The position numbers and the translations under genes were made by a program. Below are positions 16,918 through 25,960 of a DNA stretch of 64,000 bases, piece after piece. Below the pieces are notes generated by a model that made no database searches, was not told the DNA's origin, and saw only the letters and a list, made by a program, of their open reading frames with translations. The DNA is taken from NCBI RefSeq assembly GCF_000155595.1, contig NZ_DS989904.1:442477-506476 (forward strand), written 5' to 3'. Each line of letters begins with the position of its first letter. Positions within the stretch are counted from its first letter, which is position 1. The stretch is from Synechococcus sp. PCC 7335. Its GTDB lineage: Bacteria; Cyanobacteriota; Cyanobacteriia; Phormidesmidales; Phormidesmidaceae.

Positions 16918-18213
16918 CTACCGATAGCTCTGTTGTTGAATGTCGCTTAGTCTAGCTTCGGGACGTTTAAATCTGTCTATTTGTTGCTCGAAAAATGCGC
17001 GGTTAGCTTTTAGGTGCTCTGGGTTTGGATCATCTAAGGGATAGAGCAACGCACATCTAAGCGCCTGGATTACCGCAGAAGTAACGTTGTACATCGATCT
17101 TTGAAAGGTGATGCCAAGCTGGATGAGCATATCGTCCTCGCCGCGACTGTGCTGCTGATACTCTTCAACCAAATAGTCCGGCAAGAAATGCAGCATATCC
17201 TGCATAAGCAAAGTTGGGGGGATGCCAGCGCTACCTACTGGAAAAACATCCGCGTACAAAATACCGTAGTGAAAGTCTTTTTGATCGTCTGGGACTTGTC
17301 CGGCCTGGGCGTTGTAGGATTTGGTGCCTCTAAAAGGGGCTGTGCGATAGAAGACTGCCTCTACGTAGGGTAAGGCCGCTTCGTAGAGCCAGGTGAACCC
17401 CTGTGATTTGGGAATGATTTCATAGCACTCATCGCCGATATAAGCATGATGGTAGATAGGCCGTCCGGCGATCGCAAAAATCCCATTTACCAAAAAGTCC
17501 ATGGCTTCTGGTACGGTTGTCATTTTGCCTTCGTCATATAGATCGCTCATCTCAAAGAAGACAGGCGCCATCACTTCCCAAAACAAACCGAGATTAGCGT
17601 AGTAAGACAGCCTTCTTACTTGCTCTAAGAACATTTCAGGGAACAGCTTGTAGAGGCCAAGCATCAGCGGATTACCCTTGAAGTAGGCACGAATGGCCCT
17701 ATCGCTATTAGCTATATATTCATCAGTATACAAATAGGCATTGAACGTCGGGTTAATATCTTCGTGCCAAAGCATCGCGTCCATACAGGCTTCGGCAAAC
17801 TCCATATTGATCCGGTCGTGCCAGAGATGATGTAAGAGCTTGGGCAGTTTGCGACCGCTCTCGCCTTTTGCCATAAATTCACGCAACTCCGGATGGGCAT
17901 CGCCTGGCCCTCGCCAAATCCTTAGCGATGCCTGATCGCCAGCATAGGCATTTTGCCGATCCAAATATTCCTTGGAAATGAAATACTTGAAAGCAGGAAG
18001 CGGGTTGAGAAAAACTTTTTCTGCGATATACAACAGATCTCGCCAGTAAAAGTCCATCGGCACCGCATAGGCCTTATAGATGCCAATAATCTGCTTGAGG
18101 TTATCGGGGGTATCTGGCAGCATAGAGCCGCCGGCTTCTAGGCGGTGAATGACGTCAGCAAATTGATGAGTAGAAGCTGGCAGCGTAGGGGCGGTAGCGA
18201 TGGTGGTTGTCAT
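16918..18213 (-). CDS. cupA: CO2 hydration protein CupA (ChpY)
   Basis: Carbonic-anhydrase-like subunit that lets the specialised NDH-1 complex convert CO2 to bicarbonate on the cytoplasmic side. The 431 residues contain the conserved [20 protein letters not shown] block near 126. H129 and R134 have the five-residue spacing of the reported zinc-site His/Arg pair. The choice of CupA over CupB rests on the operon: ndhF3 and ndhD3 precede it and a FAS1 cupS follows, an arrangement specific to the high-affinity inducible NDH-1MS. Starts 61 bp after ndhD3. Confidence 0.92.
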   Translation of the reverse strand: MTTTIATAPTLPASTHQFADVIHRLEAGGSMLPDTPDNLKQIIGIYKAYAVPMDFYWRDLLYIAEKVFLNPLPAFKYFISKEYLDRQNAYAGDQASLRIWRGPGDAHPELREFMAKGESGRKLPKLLHHLWHDRINMEFAEACMDAMLWHEDINPTFNAYLYTDEYIANSDRAIRAYFKGNPLMLGLYKLFPEMFLEQVRRLSYYANLGLFWEVMAPVFFEMSDLYDEGKMTTVPEAMDFLVNGIFAIAGRPIYHHAYIGDECYEIIPKSQGFTWLYEAALPYVEAVFYRTAPFRGTKSYNAQAGQVPDDQKDFHYGILYADVFPVGSAGIPPTLLMQDMLHFLPDYLVEEYQQHSRGEDDMLIQLGITFQRSMYNVTSAVIQALRCALLYPLDDPNPEHLKANRAFFEQQIDRFKRPEARLSDIQQQSYR

Positions 18214-18274
18214 GATGTAGGCAGGAAGGAGAGAATGCGAGTCCTAAAATGAAATAACTTACTAAAATCAAGGC

Positions 18275-19849
18275 CTATAGGATTGGGGAAGAATAAAGCT
18301 TAGAGCTATCGGCGCCTAGGCTTTCCTCTGCTTCGACGTTTCCGCTATCTTCCTTAGTCTCTATTTTTAGTGAAGCGGCAGTCTGAGTAATGGGCACAGC
18401 AGCAATTAGCCTAGCAGAGGTAGATTCGCTCCAAAGCACTAGCCAAGAGGGCTGTAGGCCAAGAGCAAGTACAATAGCAGCGAGTACAAAAGCGGGGACC
18501 CGTTCACCGTTAGTTACCTTGCTGTAGTAGGCAGTCTCATTGTCTAGGCGACCAAAGCAAGTCCGGTTGATCAAGATAACGAAGTAGACAGCGGTAAGGC
18601 CCGTACCGACCACGCAAAACAGCGTTGCCACTGGATAGACGCTATAGCTACCTTGAAAGACTAGAAATTCAGTGATGAATCCAACCAGTCCAGGAATGCC
18701 CGCACTGGCCATTCCGCTTAAGACCAACAGAGCGCTGATCAGCGGCAGTCCTCTAAGTGGGTTTAGCAGACCGTTGAGCTGATCAAGCTGGCGAGTACCC
18801 ACTTTGGTCTCCACCACACCGACGAGATGAAACAGTAGAGCCAAGATTAAACCGTGAGAAACCATTTGAGAAATGGCACCGACGACGCTAAGTTCGGTAA
18901 ACGCCGCGCCGCCTAGCATGACATAGCCCATATGACCAATCGAGCTGTAGGCAACCATGCGCTTGATGTCTTTTTGGGCGATCGCCGTCACCGCTCCATA
19001 CAAGACACTGGCTGCTGCCCATACCGCTAGAAAAGGCCCTAACGCAGACCAGGCCTCAGGGAAAAGCCCTAAGCCAAAGCGAAAAATACCGTAGGTTCCT
19101 AGCTTCGCTAAAACGCCGCCCAGCATAATCGCCACTGGAGGAGAGGCTGAAACGTAAGTATCAGGCAGCCACGTATGAAAAGGAATCAACGGAATTTTGA
19201 TCCCAAATCCAACCAGTAAAATGCCCAGTAGAACAATCTGGGCAGGTAGCGGAATTTCGCTTTGCAAAGCCTGCTCGTAGGAAAAGTCGAGCGTGCCCCC
19301 TAACCAGACAGTGCCAATGAATCCAGCAAAGATGAACGCCCCGGCCAGCGCCGTGTAGAGCAAGAACTTTGTTGCCGCATATTCTTTCTTTTCACCGCCC
19401 CAGACCGAGATCAAGAAGTATAGAGGCACTAACTCTATCTCAAAAAGGAAGAAGAACAGCAGTAGGTTTTGAGCCAGAAAAGCACCAGCGACACCACCGC
19501 TAACAAGCAGCATGAGTGAATAGAAAAAGCGAGGTCTTTCTATTGTTGTACTGCTGCTGCAAATAGCAATCCAAGTCAACAGGCTGTTTAGAGCAATCAT
19601 CATTAATGAAAGCCCATCCAAAGCCAGGTCGTAATCAAGACCTAATAGCGGCAGCCAGACTATGAACTCTCGCATTTGAAAGCTAGCAGTGCTCAAGTCG
19701 AACCGGGTAAATAGAACAACTGTCCATAAAAGAGACGCACCAGAGACAGCCAAAGCAGCGTTCCGTGCATTCGTCGCACTGAGCTTGACAGGGAGGAAGG
19801 CAAGGAGCAGAGCGCCTAAGATCGGCAGCCAGATAAGGAGGCTTAACAT
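18275..19849 (-). CDS. ndhD3: NdhD3, proton-translocating subunit of NDH-1MS
   Basis: NuoM-like antiporter subunit with about 14 membrane helices in 524 residues. Visible family marks are ARNAALAVSGAS early, EIELVPLYFLISVWGG (conserved Glu in TM5), IPFHTWLPDTYVSASPP and the KDIKRMVAYSSIGHMGYV stretch. Membership of the D3 subgroup is inferred from linkage to ndhF3, cupA and cupS. The C-terminal tail after about residue 495 is hydrophilic and acidic. Starts 69 bp after ndhF3 within one minus-strand operon. Confidence 0.9.
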   Translation of the reverse strand: MLSLLIWLPILGALLLAFLPVKLSATNARNAALAVSGASLLWTVVLFTRFDLSTASFQMREFIVWLPLLGLDYDLALDGLSLMMIALNSLLTWIAICSSSTTIERPRFFYSLMLLVSGGVAGAFLAQNLLLFFFLFEIELVPLYFLISVWGGEKKEYAATKFLLYTALAGAFIFAGFIGTVWLGGTLDFSYEQALQSEIPLPAQIVLLGILLVGFGIKIPLIPFHTWLPDTYVSASPPVAIMLGGVLAKLGTYGIFRFGLGLFPEAWSALGPFLAVWAAASVLYGAVTAIAQKDIKRMVAYSSIGHMGYVMLGGAAFTELSVVGAISQMVSHGLILALLFHLVGVVETKVGTRQLDQLNGLLNPLRGLPLISALLVLSGMASAGIPGLVGFITEFLVFQGSYSVYPVATLFCVVGTGLTAVYFVILINRTCFGRLDNETAYYSKVTNGERVPAFVLAAIVLALGLQPSWLVLWSESTSARLIAAVPITQTAASLKIETKEDSGNVEAEESLGADSSKLYSSPIL

Positions 19850-19918
19850 TGTTTTCTCTAGATTCTTCTCTAAATTAGACAGGATGACCGAAAAGCGTAG
19901 ACCGAAAAGCGGTGGATG

Positions 19919-21784
19919 CTATAGGGAGAAATAGCCCCAGCTTAGATAGAGGCAGATAACTACGACAAAAGAGGCAATGGTTAGTGCATAGAGCTGAAGC
20001 TTACCGGTATTGATATACTTCAAGGCCTCGCCGCTAAGAAGAGAGCTGAGTCCGACGAAGTTAACCAGCCCGTCAACGACATAGCGATCAAGCCAGTCTG
20101 TTAGCAAAGAGAGTTTATCTACCAGGGCGATCGCGGTAACCTGATAAACTTTCGGCGTATAAAAGTCGTAAGCTAACAGTCGATTGGCCACAGCCGGTAT
20201 CAGCTTGGTTGGATTTTCAATGCGCCCTAGCACATAGAAGGCACTCGCAGAAACAATGCCCACCGCGCTAGAAAGAAACACTGTCCAGCCGAGCGTCCAG
20301 CTCAAGCTAGCGTCTACTGGATATAGGGAGAAATTTCTGACTATTAAAGGCACATGCAAGACAATGCCAGCCATGACAGCCGTCGGTAGAACAACCAGCC
20401 AAAGCGGTTCTGGAGCGCGAGCTGTGAAGGCAGTGCGATCACCCATAAACATCAGCCCAAACATCCGCACCAGCGCGAAGCTAGCCGCCCCATTCGCCAA
20501 CAGCACAATTCCAATCAAGCCCCACTGACCGCTTTGCAGCAGTCCTTCTAACATCGCCATCAGTGGCCAGAACCCCCCAAAAGGGGGCAGTCCGATCAGG
20601 CCAGCAACAGCTACGAGGAAGCAGAGCCCCGTTATCGGCCGGCGGCTCCACAAACCTCCCATCTGAGTGAGGTCTTGAACAACCACGTTTAGCATGATGG
20701 AGCCCGTGCTCATAATTAGCAGCGTGGAGGCGATCGCATGCGTTAGTACGAGTAGCAGAGCTGCCTGAGTCTGGCCAGTCCCAACGGCGATGAAAATTAG
20801 GCCCATGTAGGTACTCGTCAAATACGAAAGCACCCGCTTAGCGTCAATTTGAGCAGCGGCAATCAGCGCCCCACCAACGGCTGAGATCGAGCCAATTGTG
20901 AGGGTCAATCCACTCGCTACAGGCGAAAGCGCAATTACCGGCTCGAGCTTTACTAGCACCCAGGCACCAGTAGCAACCACAACCGAATTTCGCAAAATCG
21001 TAGTCGGCAGCGGCCCTTCCATCGCCTCATCTAGCCAGAGATGAAGGGGGAACTGAGCACATTTACTAATCGGACCAGCCACCAGGGCAACGCCGATCAG
21101 CGATAGCGCCAGCGGTGATACGCTCTGCGCACCTGAGAGCACCCCTTGCGACCAATCAGCCAGCTCAGTGAAGTTCCAAGTCCCGGCTAATGGATAGAGT
21201 GCCAACACACCCATCAGCAAGATCAAATCCCCTACCCGCTTGGTCAAGAAGGCATCCCTAGCACCAGTGACCACCAGAGACTGATTAAACCAGAACCCTA
21301 CAATTAAGTAGGTGCCTAACGTCAAAATTTCCAACAGAATGTAGCTAAAGAACAGCGAATCGCACAGCACCAGTGCCGTCAACCCCGCCTCAAACAGCGC
21401 CAGCAGAGAATATATCCGCCCCCAGCCCCAGTCCATTTCCAGATAGCCCACGGTATATACCTGAACCAGGAAATTTAAGACCGTTATTACAATGCTGGCT
21501 CCTAGCGTTAGCGACGACAACTCCAACGGCAGGGTTAGGTTCAAATCAGCCACCTGCAGCCAAGATAGGCTTAGGAACTGAGCCGGCTGATGCCATACCG
21601 CCATAAAAGCGATGCTGCTATGAACCAACGCTATGACAGTAGTCAACAGGTTCAAGTAGCCAGCAGGACGGGGGCCACTACGGCGAATAAAAGCGGGCGA
21701 CCAAAAGACGGAAAGTAGCGCTCCGAACAATGGATAGCAGGGAATTAGCCAGCTAGTTTGGGCGAAAGAGTCAGCGTTGAGCAT
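19919..21784 (-). CDS. ndhF3: NdhF3, proton-translocating subunit of NDH-1MS
   Basis: NuoL-like distal antiporter subunit with many membrane helices. Family marks are YTVGYLEMDWGWGRIYSLLALFEAGLTALV, CAQFPLHLWLDEAMEGPLPTTILRNSVVVATGAWVLVKLEP and the DAKRVLSYLTSTYMGLIFIAVG region. I chose the ATG at 21784 (MLNADSFAQ, 621 aa); a TTG four codons earlier is possible. First gene of the four-gene operon. An NdhR-like motif lies about 110 bp upstream, consistent with low-CO2 induction. Confidence 0.9.
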   Translation of the reverse strand: MLNADSFAQTSWLIPCYPLFGALLSVFWSPAFIRRSGPRPAGYLNLLTTVIALVHSSIAFMAVWHQPAQFLSLSWLQVADLNLTLPLELSSLTLGASIVITVLNFLVQVYTVGYLEMDWGWGRIYSLLALFEAGLTALVLCDSLFFSYILLEILTLGTYLIVGFWFNQSLVVTGARDAFLTKRVGDLILLMGVLALYPLAGTWNFTELADWSQGVLSGAQSVSPLALSLIGVALVAGPISKCAQFPLHLWLDEAMEGPLPTTILRNSVVVATGAWVLVKLEPVIALSPVASGLTLTIGSISAVGGALIAAAQIDAKRVLSYLTSTYMGLIFIAVGTGQTQAALLLVLTHAIASTLLIMSTGSIMLNVVVQDLTQMGGLWSRRPITGLCFLVAVAGLIGLPPFGGFWPLMAMLEGLLQSGQWGLIGIVLLANGAASFALVRMFGLMFMGDRTAFTARAPEPLWLVVLPTAVMAGIVLHVPLIVRNFSLYPVDASLSWTLGWTVFLSSAVGIVSASAFYVLGRIENPTKLIPAVANRLLAYDFYTPKVYQVTAIALVDKLSLLTDWLDRYVVDGLVNFVGLSSLLSGEALKYINTGKLQLYALTIASFVVVICLYLSWGYFSL

Positions 21785-21892
21785 GGGGGTTAGCAATTAA
21801 AGCCACATTTAATCTAGATAAGCGCAATCAAAAACATCTGCTTATATCCATAGACTATAAGCTATGAACGAGCGAAAAGTCTGCGGATTAAT

Positions 21893-21914
21893 TCAATACA
21901 TAGAATATATCATT
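21893..21914. promoter_or_regulatory. NdhR/CcmR-like operator upstream of ndhF3
   Basis: TCAATA-N10-ATCATT matches the published NdhR motif TCAATG-N10-ATCAAT, as I recall it, at 10 of 12 fixed positions with exact spacing. It also contains an ATTC-N8-GAAT dyad. It lies about 110 bp upstream of ndhF3 in the only long spacer before this operon. Confidence 0.5.
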
Positions 21915-21994
21915 AGCTATATCTATTCTGGTAACAAAATCCATTCAATATTTCTAATAACTGTTTAGGGTTGCTTATGAGTGCAATTATGCTT

Positions 21995-22029
21995 AGTCCC
22001 TTCAGCTATATCCTCCAACTGAAGGGACT
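21995..22029 (-). terminator. Hairpin downstream of the secreted-protein gene
   Basis: Perfect 11-bp stem AGTCCCTTCAG/CTGAAGGGACT with a 13-nt loop, about 70 nt beyond the stop of the minus-strand gene at 22096. There is no good T-tract, so it may be a terminator, a roadblock or an mRNA stabiliser. Confidence 0.45.
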
Positions 22030-22054
22030 TACACGTTAATTGTAAGCTGCTAGG

Positions 22055-22082
22055 ATCGCTCGCTAATTATCGCTCGCTAATT
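22055..22082. repeat. Perfect 14-bp tandem duplication
   Basis: ATCGCTCGCTAATT occurs twice in direct contact (22055-22068 and 22069-22082), just beyond the stop of the secreted-protein gene. Confidence 0.95.
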
Positions 22083-22095
22083 AAGTTGTTAAAAG

Positions 22096-23067
22096 TTAAC
22101 AGCGGGTTGGTGGGAAGGTTGTTCCTGCATTAATTCGAGAGAAACCACTGAGGTTAAGGACCGAGTTTTCGTAGCGATCGCTGGCCACCTGCTCACCCAA
22201 TTCTAAAGTTAACCCCAGATCTAGATAGTTCCGGCCTAGCACATTAGTGCCTAGATTGCTGGTAACGACCTGTCCTGTAACGAGATTACCGTCCACGCTG
22301 CCTATGACACAGGCATTGGAGGCACCATCAAAGTCGTTGAAGTTACCTGTGATAGTGCTACCAGACTTATTGAAAGTAAATAGCCTGCCACCGTTGCTAA
22401 CAAGCTCTACGTCACTGAGGCCATCAGTAGCATCAAGGGCCGAGGTGACCCGATAGTTGCCGTCTGGAAGACTAGCCACACTGAGCGGCTGTATGCTATC
22501 ACCTACTAAGCGACTACTCGCCATAGTTCTCGTGGTCATAGTTCTCGCAGATCGAGAGCCATTATTGATAGTGATATTAACTGACTGATTAGAGAACGGC
22601 TGATTGATGGTCGTGATATCAGACTCTGTGATCGTCTGGCAAGTGACCGACTGTGAAGCACTGCGACGAACCTGAGAAGCTCCCGTGCGGAAGGGCTGAG
22701 TATTAAGGCGGTTCGGAACTAGCGGGTCGTTGGTAAGCGTCTGGGTGATCTGCCGACCGCTGGACTGCTGACTGTTCAATCGGTTGGGAATAAGTGGATT
22801 GTTGGTTAGCGTGTCTCTAAAAAAGCGGCGTCTAAATGAGTTTCGAAAGCGCGATCTGACAACGTTGTTGCCACAAATCACGTTTGAGCCTGAACCTTGT
22901 AGGAACTGAAGCGAGCGATTGAACTCGCGATCGGTGCGAATGGGGCCACTGCGAAAAGTACCCAGATTTTGGCTGTAGCCGGGTAGTGAAGCAAAGATCA
23001 AGATACTGAGCGCAGACGCGGAAAGAACAGCAATCTTTCTTGATTGTTGTGATAGGGAATGAATCAT
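22096..23067 (-). CDS. Hypothetical secreted protein, 323 aa
   Basis: Not recognised. A Sec signal peptide is visible: basic QQSRKIAV, hydrophobic core LSASALSILIFASLPG, cleavage probably after YSQ near residue 33. The mature N-terminal third is Arg/Asn-rich and carries two copies of a motif LTN(N/D)PL(I/V)PNRLN around residues 87-123. The C-terminal half looks like a beta-rich domain (LPDGNYRVTSALDATDGLSDVELVSNGGRLFTF, ITGNFNDFDGASNACVIGSVDGNLVTGQ). Cysteines at about 61, 143, 252 and 323 could form disulfides in the periplasm. Monocistronic. Confidence 0.75.
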   Translation of the reverse strand: MIHSLSQQSRKIAVLSASALSILIFASLPGYSQNLGTFRSGPIRTDREFNRSLQFLQGSGSNVICGNNVVRSRFRNSFRRRFFRDTLTNNPLIPNRLNSQQSSGRQITQTLTNDPLVPNRLNTQPFRTGASQVRRSASQSVTCQTITESDITTINQPFSNQSVNITINNGSRSARTMTTRTMASSRLVGDSIQPLSVASLPDGNYRVTSALDATDGLSDVELVSNGGRLFTFNKSGSTITGNFNDFDGASNACVIGSVDGNLVTGQVVTSNLGTNVLGRNYLDLGLTLELGEQVASDRYENSVLNLSGFSRINAGTTFPPTRC

Positions 23068-23204
23068 GATGGGCCTAGACCTATGCCTAGTAGATTTTAT
23101 GTATCTATTTACACCCGTGCCGCTAATTGTACTGAGTTTTGCGTGTATTGAGCGTCCTTCTTATCCTATAGGGGGTCTTTGTGATGTTTAAGGGGTGCTT
23201 TGTG

Positions 23205-23816
23205 ATGTTGAAGCTCTATGGCCATGCACGTTCAGGTAATGTTTACAAGGTGAAGCTACTGCTAGCATTGATGAAGCTTGACTATGAATGGATAGATGTT
23301 GACGTATTAAACGGTGAACACAAACAGCCAAAGTTTCTTGCGCTCAACCCTTTTGGCCAAATTCCAGTCTTAACGGATGGGGATGTAGTGATTGCTGATG
23401 CACAGGCAGCTCTAGTGTACTTGGCGCGTCGATATGGAAACGAAACAGATAGTCTTGATTGGTTTCCATTAGAGGCAGTTGCGATCGCAGAGGTCGTTCG
23501 CTGGCTTTCGATCACGACAGGGGAAGTGCGCCAAGGACTAGAATCTGCTAGGCTTTACCACTTACTCAAGGTGTCTGCAATTAACATCGAACGAGCCAAC
23601 CAAAAAGCGCAGTTCATTCTAGAGCAGCTAGAGCGCCACCTATCTAAACAGGACTGGCTAGCTGGCAACCGGATAACAATTGCCGATATCTCTGTTTTCC
23701 CCTATGTAGCGCTAGCACCGGATGGCAAGATTGGTCTAGCACCTTACCCTCAGGTTTTAGCCTGGATCGAGCGCATCAAGCACCTCCCAAATTTCGTTGG
23801 GATGGCAGGAATCTAG
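23205..23816 (+). CDS. Glutathione S-transferase family protein
   Basis: Cytosolic GST: N-terminal thioredoxin-like domain beginning MLKLYGHARSGNVYKVKLLL with the expected active-site Ser in ARSGN, then NPFGQIPVLTDGD and the GSH-contacting DAQAALVYLARRYG. A helical C-terminal domain follows (QDWLAGNRITIADISVFPYVALAP). I chose the ATG at 23205 because GSTs start right before the first strand and AAGGGG lies about 10 nt upstream; a GTG at 23181 would add eight residues. The substrate is unknown. Confidence 0.88.
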   Translation: MLKLYGHARSGNVYKVKLLLALMKLDYEWIDVDVLNGEHKQPKFLALNPFGQIPVLTDGDVVIADAQAALVYLARRYGNETDSLDWFPLEAVAIAEVVRWLSITTGEVRQGLESARLYHLLKVSAINIERANQKAQFILEQLERHLSKQDWLAGNRITIADISVFPYVALAPDGKIGLAPYPQVLAWIERIKHLPNFVGMAGI

Positions 23817-23860
23817 GCAATCTAGGATTCAACCGAAAGAAGCAATCACTATGGTGCAGT

Positions 23861-24472
23861 ATGGTACGTAAATTTGGCGAATTGGCCTTCACGCCTGAAG
23901 TGAAGGCTGTACAGACAGCGCGAGGCTCTCGGCAAACATACGAGCGATACATCGCTCAGGGTGAAGCAGGCGATGTTGTCACTCCAGAAATTGCAAGTTT
24001 CATTGCTCAGCTAAATGGGTTTTACTTCGGGACGGTTAGCTCTAATGGCTATCCCTACATTCAATTTCGAGGTGGACCACCGGGCTTCTTGCACATACTA
24101 GATGACAAAACTCTAGGGTTTGCCGACTTTACAGGAAATGTCCAATACATCACAGTGGGCAATCTCTCTAGCGACGAACCAGCCATAAAGAAAGCCTTCT
24201 TGTTCTTAATGGACTATCGCCATCGCCGCCGTATCAAGGTCTGGGGTAGAGCTAGGTACACTGAAGATGAGGGGCTGATTGCAAAGCTAAGCATGCCAGA
24301 CTATCCGGCGAAGGTTGAGCGGGCAATTCTGTTTGAGATCGATGCCTTTAGCGAAAACTGCCCTCAACATATTCCCGTACGATACTCTGAAGATGAAGTG
24401 AAGGAAATGATCGAAACGAGCACATCACGGCTTCGAGCGCGGATTGCGGAATTAGAATCGCAGCAATCGTAG
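23861..24472 (+). CDS. Pyridoxamine 5'-phosphate oxidase-like FMN-binding protein
   Basis: Split-barrel protein of the PPOX superfamily, 203 residues. The pattern FIAQLNGFYFGTVSSNGYPYIQFRGGPPGFLHILDDKTLGFADF near residues 48-95 is the usual FMN-contacting strand pair of this group, and RIKVWGRARY follows. The C-terminus ends in a short helix (DEVKEMIETSTSRLRARIAELESQQ). Starts 45 bp after the GST gene, so co-transcription is likely and a shared detoxification role is possible. The substrate is unknown. Confidence 0.82.
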   Translation: MVRKFGELAFTPEVKAVQTARGSRQTYERYIAQGEAGDVVTPEIASFIAQLNGFYFGTVSSNGYPYIQFRGGPPGFLHILDDKTLGFADFTGNVQYITVGNLSSDEPAIKKAFLFLMDYRHRRRIKVWGRARYTEDEGLIAKLSMPDYPAKVERAILFEIDAFSENCPQHIPVRYSEDEVKEMIETSTSRLRARIAELESQQS

Positions 24473-24666
24473 CATCAGATTGTCCCTATCCCCCCTGCTA
24501 GCTTCTCTAGAGAGGTTTGAAGAAAAGAGGTTTGACCAACTTCTTAGTCGTAGGAAGGTTGAGCCGAGCGGCCTGTTGTGCAAAGGTTGTGGCCGATGAC
24601 ATTTCCTTAACCAACTCTCTCAAACAACTCAACAGGCGCTACGGTGCGGTTAGAAACTATCGTTAT

Positions 24667-25161
24667 CTACTCGGAGAGTTGCTGCTTTAGTATAGATAAC
24701 GCCGCCCAGCGGTCATCCACTATTGCGGGTGGATTGCTAGTGATCTCGATGCCTTCGCACTCTTCTGTGCAGATCTGCTTTTGGGGAATAGCAAGGCACA
24801 TTTGCTCATAGAGCCATTCATCGGGTTTGAAATAACCCTGTGGCGGCAGCGATTCAACTAGGTCTTCAAGTTCTACTTCAGTCTCTTGACCAGATTCTGC
24901 TGCCGTAGGTTCTTCTAACCACAGAATTTCTGAAGTATCGACCTGCAAACGGGCGTTATAACTCTGCAAGCAGCGATCGCACTCAAGCGTCATAATCGTA
25001 TTTGCCCGAGCCCTCACTTCTAAAAAAGTGCCTCTGTGCTGTACGCTTAGCTCACCTTTTACAGGTGTGAGCGTTTCCAAATCGGGTAGATGCTCCGCCA
25101 CATCGACTGAAACTATTTTGTTTGGTGCGTTTAAGAGTTGCGGAATATGGATAGCTCTCAT
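24667..25161 (-). CDS. DUF177 (YceD-like) rRNA accumulation protein
   Basis: DUF177 family protein, associated in bacteria and chloroplasts with 23S rRNA accumulation. Marks are LECDRCLQSYNA (Cys pair of the putative metal site) with two further Cys in QICTEECEGIE. The ATG at 25161 (MRAIHIPQLLNAPNK) is preferred: it leaves an AGGA box close upstream and avoids the long overlap with khpB that a start at 25248 would create. Last gene of the rpmH-rnpA-yidC-khpB cluster. Confidence 0.82.
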   Translation of the reverse strand: MRAIHIPQLLNAPNKIVSVDVAEHLPDLETLTPVKGELSVQHRGTFLEVRARANTIMTLECDRCLQSYNARLQVDTSEILWLEEPTAAESGQETEVELEDLVESLPPQGYFKPDEWLYEQMCLAIPQKQICTEECEGIEITSNPPAIVDDRWAALSILKQQLSE

Positions 25162-25210
25162 CGATCCTAGTGATAGGTTCTTAGTGATAGATATGGTCGT
25201 TCCCGAGGGA

Positions 25211-25720
25211 CTACTCCTCGGCATCGTTGCTATTACTATCGGCCTCAACTAGCTTCACGACTAAATGACGTTCGGGCTCTCGGCCTCGGCTAAAGGTTTC
25301 TAGGCCGTCATGCTCTCCTAATAAACCATGTAGCTGTCTGCGCTCGGCGGCAGATAGACCCTTGAGTTCGTACTCAGCTTGCCCCTGATTGAGGACCTGA
25401 TTAGCTGCTTCATCAGCTAAGGACTTGAGCTCGGCCTGCCGTTTCTTTCGATAGCCATTGACTTCGATAGTGTATGAGCGCTGCTCGGACTTACCAACAT
25501 CCATATTCAAGATGGTGTTGGCTAGATACTGTGTCGAATCGAGATTCCGTCCGCGATCACCAATCAGGCTTTCGATTTCTGCCTCTGATAGCGATTCAGT
25601 ATCAATCGTCAGCCAATAGCTGTCATCCCCTGAATCTGTGGTGTTCTGGTTGCCGCTCACACTCGTCTTCAGTCCCTGTAGCTCCAGCAGTTTCTCTAAC
25701 CAGCTAATGCCTTTTTCCAT
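25211..25720 (-). CDS. KhpB/Jag-like R3H domain RNA-binding protein
   Basis: 169-residue protein with an N-terminal KH-like region and a C-terminal R3H domain (YRKKRQAELKSLADEAANQVLNQGQ, then LSAAERRQLHGLLGEHDGLETFSRGREPERHLVV). The family (Jag/EloR/KhpB) binds RNA and in other bacteria affects cell elongation. The usual long Jag linker domain is absent, as in cyanobacteria. It lies downstream of yidC, its conserved genomic position. The residue run NSNDAEE ends the protein. Confidence 0.88.
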   Translation of the reverse strand: MEKGISWLEKLLELQGLKTSVSGNQNTTDSGDDSYWLTIDTESLSEAEIESLIGDRGRNLDSTQYLANTILNMDVGKSEQRSYTIEVNGYRKKRQAELKSLADEAANQVLNQGQAEYELKGLSAAERRQLHGLLGEHDGLETFSRGREPERHLVVKLVEADSNSNDAEE

Positions 25721-25960
25721 GTTCTTTGTCCGTTCTGTCTAATTGTGAGAGCCTGCGACCATTACTGCCAGGCAAGTTGCTTAGCAGATCTTACAGTGTC
25801 AGCGCCAGCGTACGCAGCCTTTAATCTCCTCAAGGCAAAAGCATGACTTGTCGCTCTTCAATGGTGGACACTTAGGATACAAAAGCAAGAAAATGTTGAT
25901 TTGACATCGCTTTTATACCGCTAAGGGAGCGCTACAGATGAACAAAACGAAGGTAGTGAA

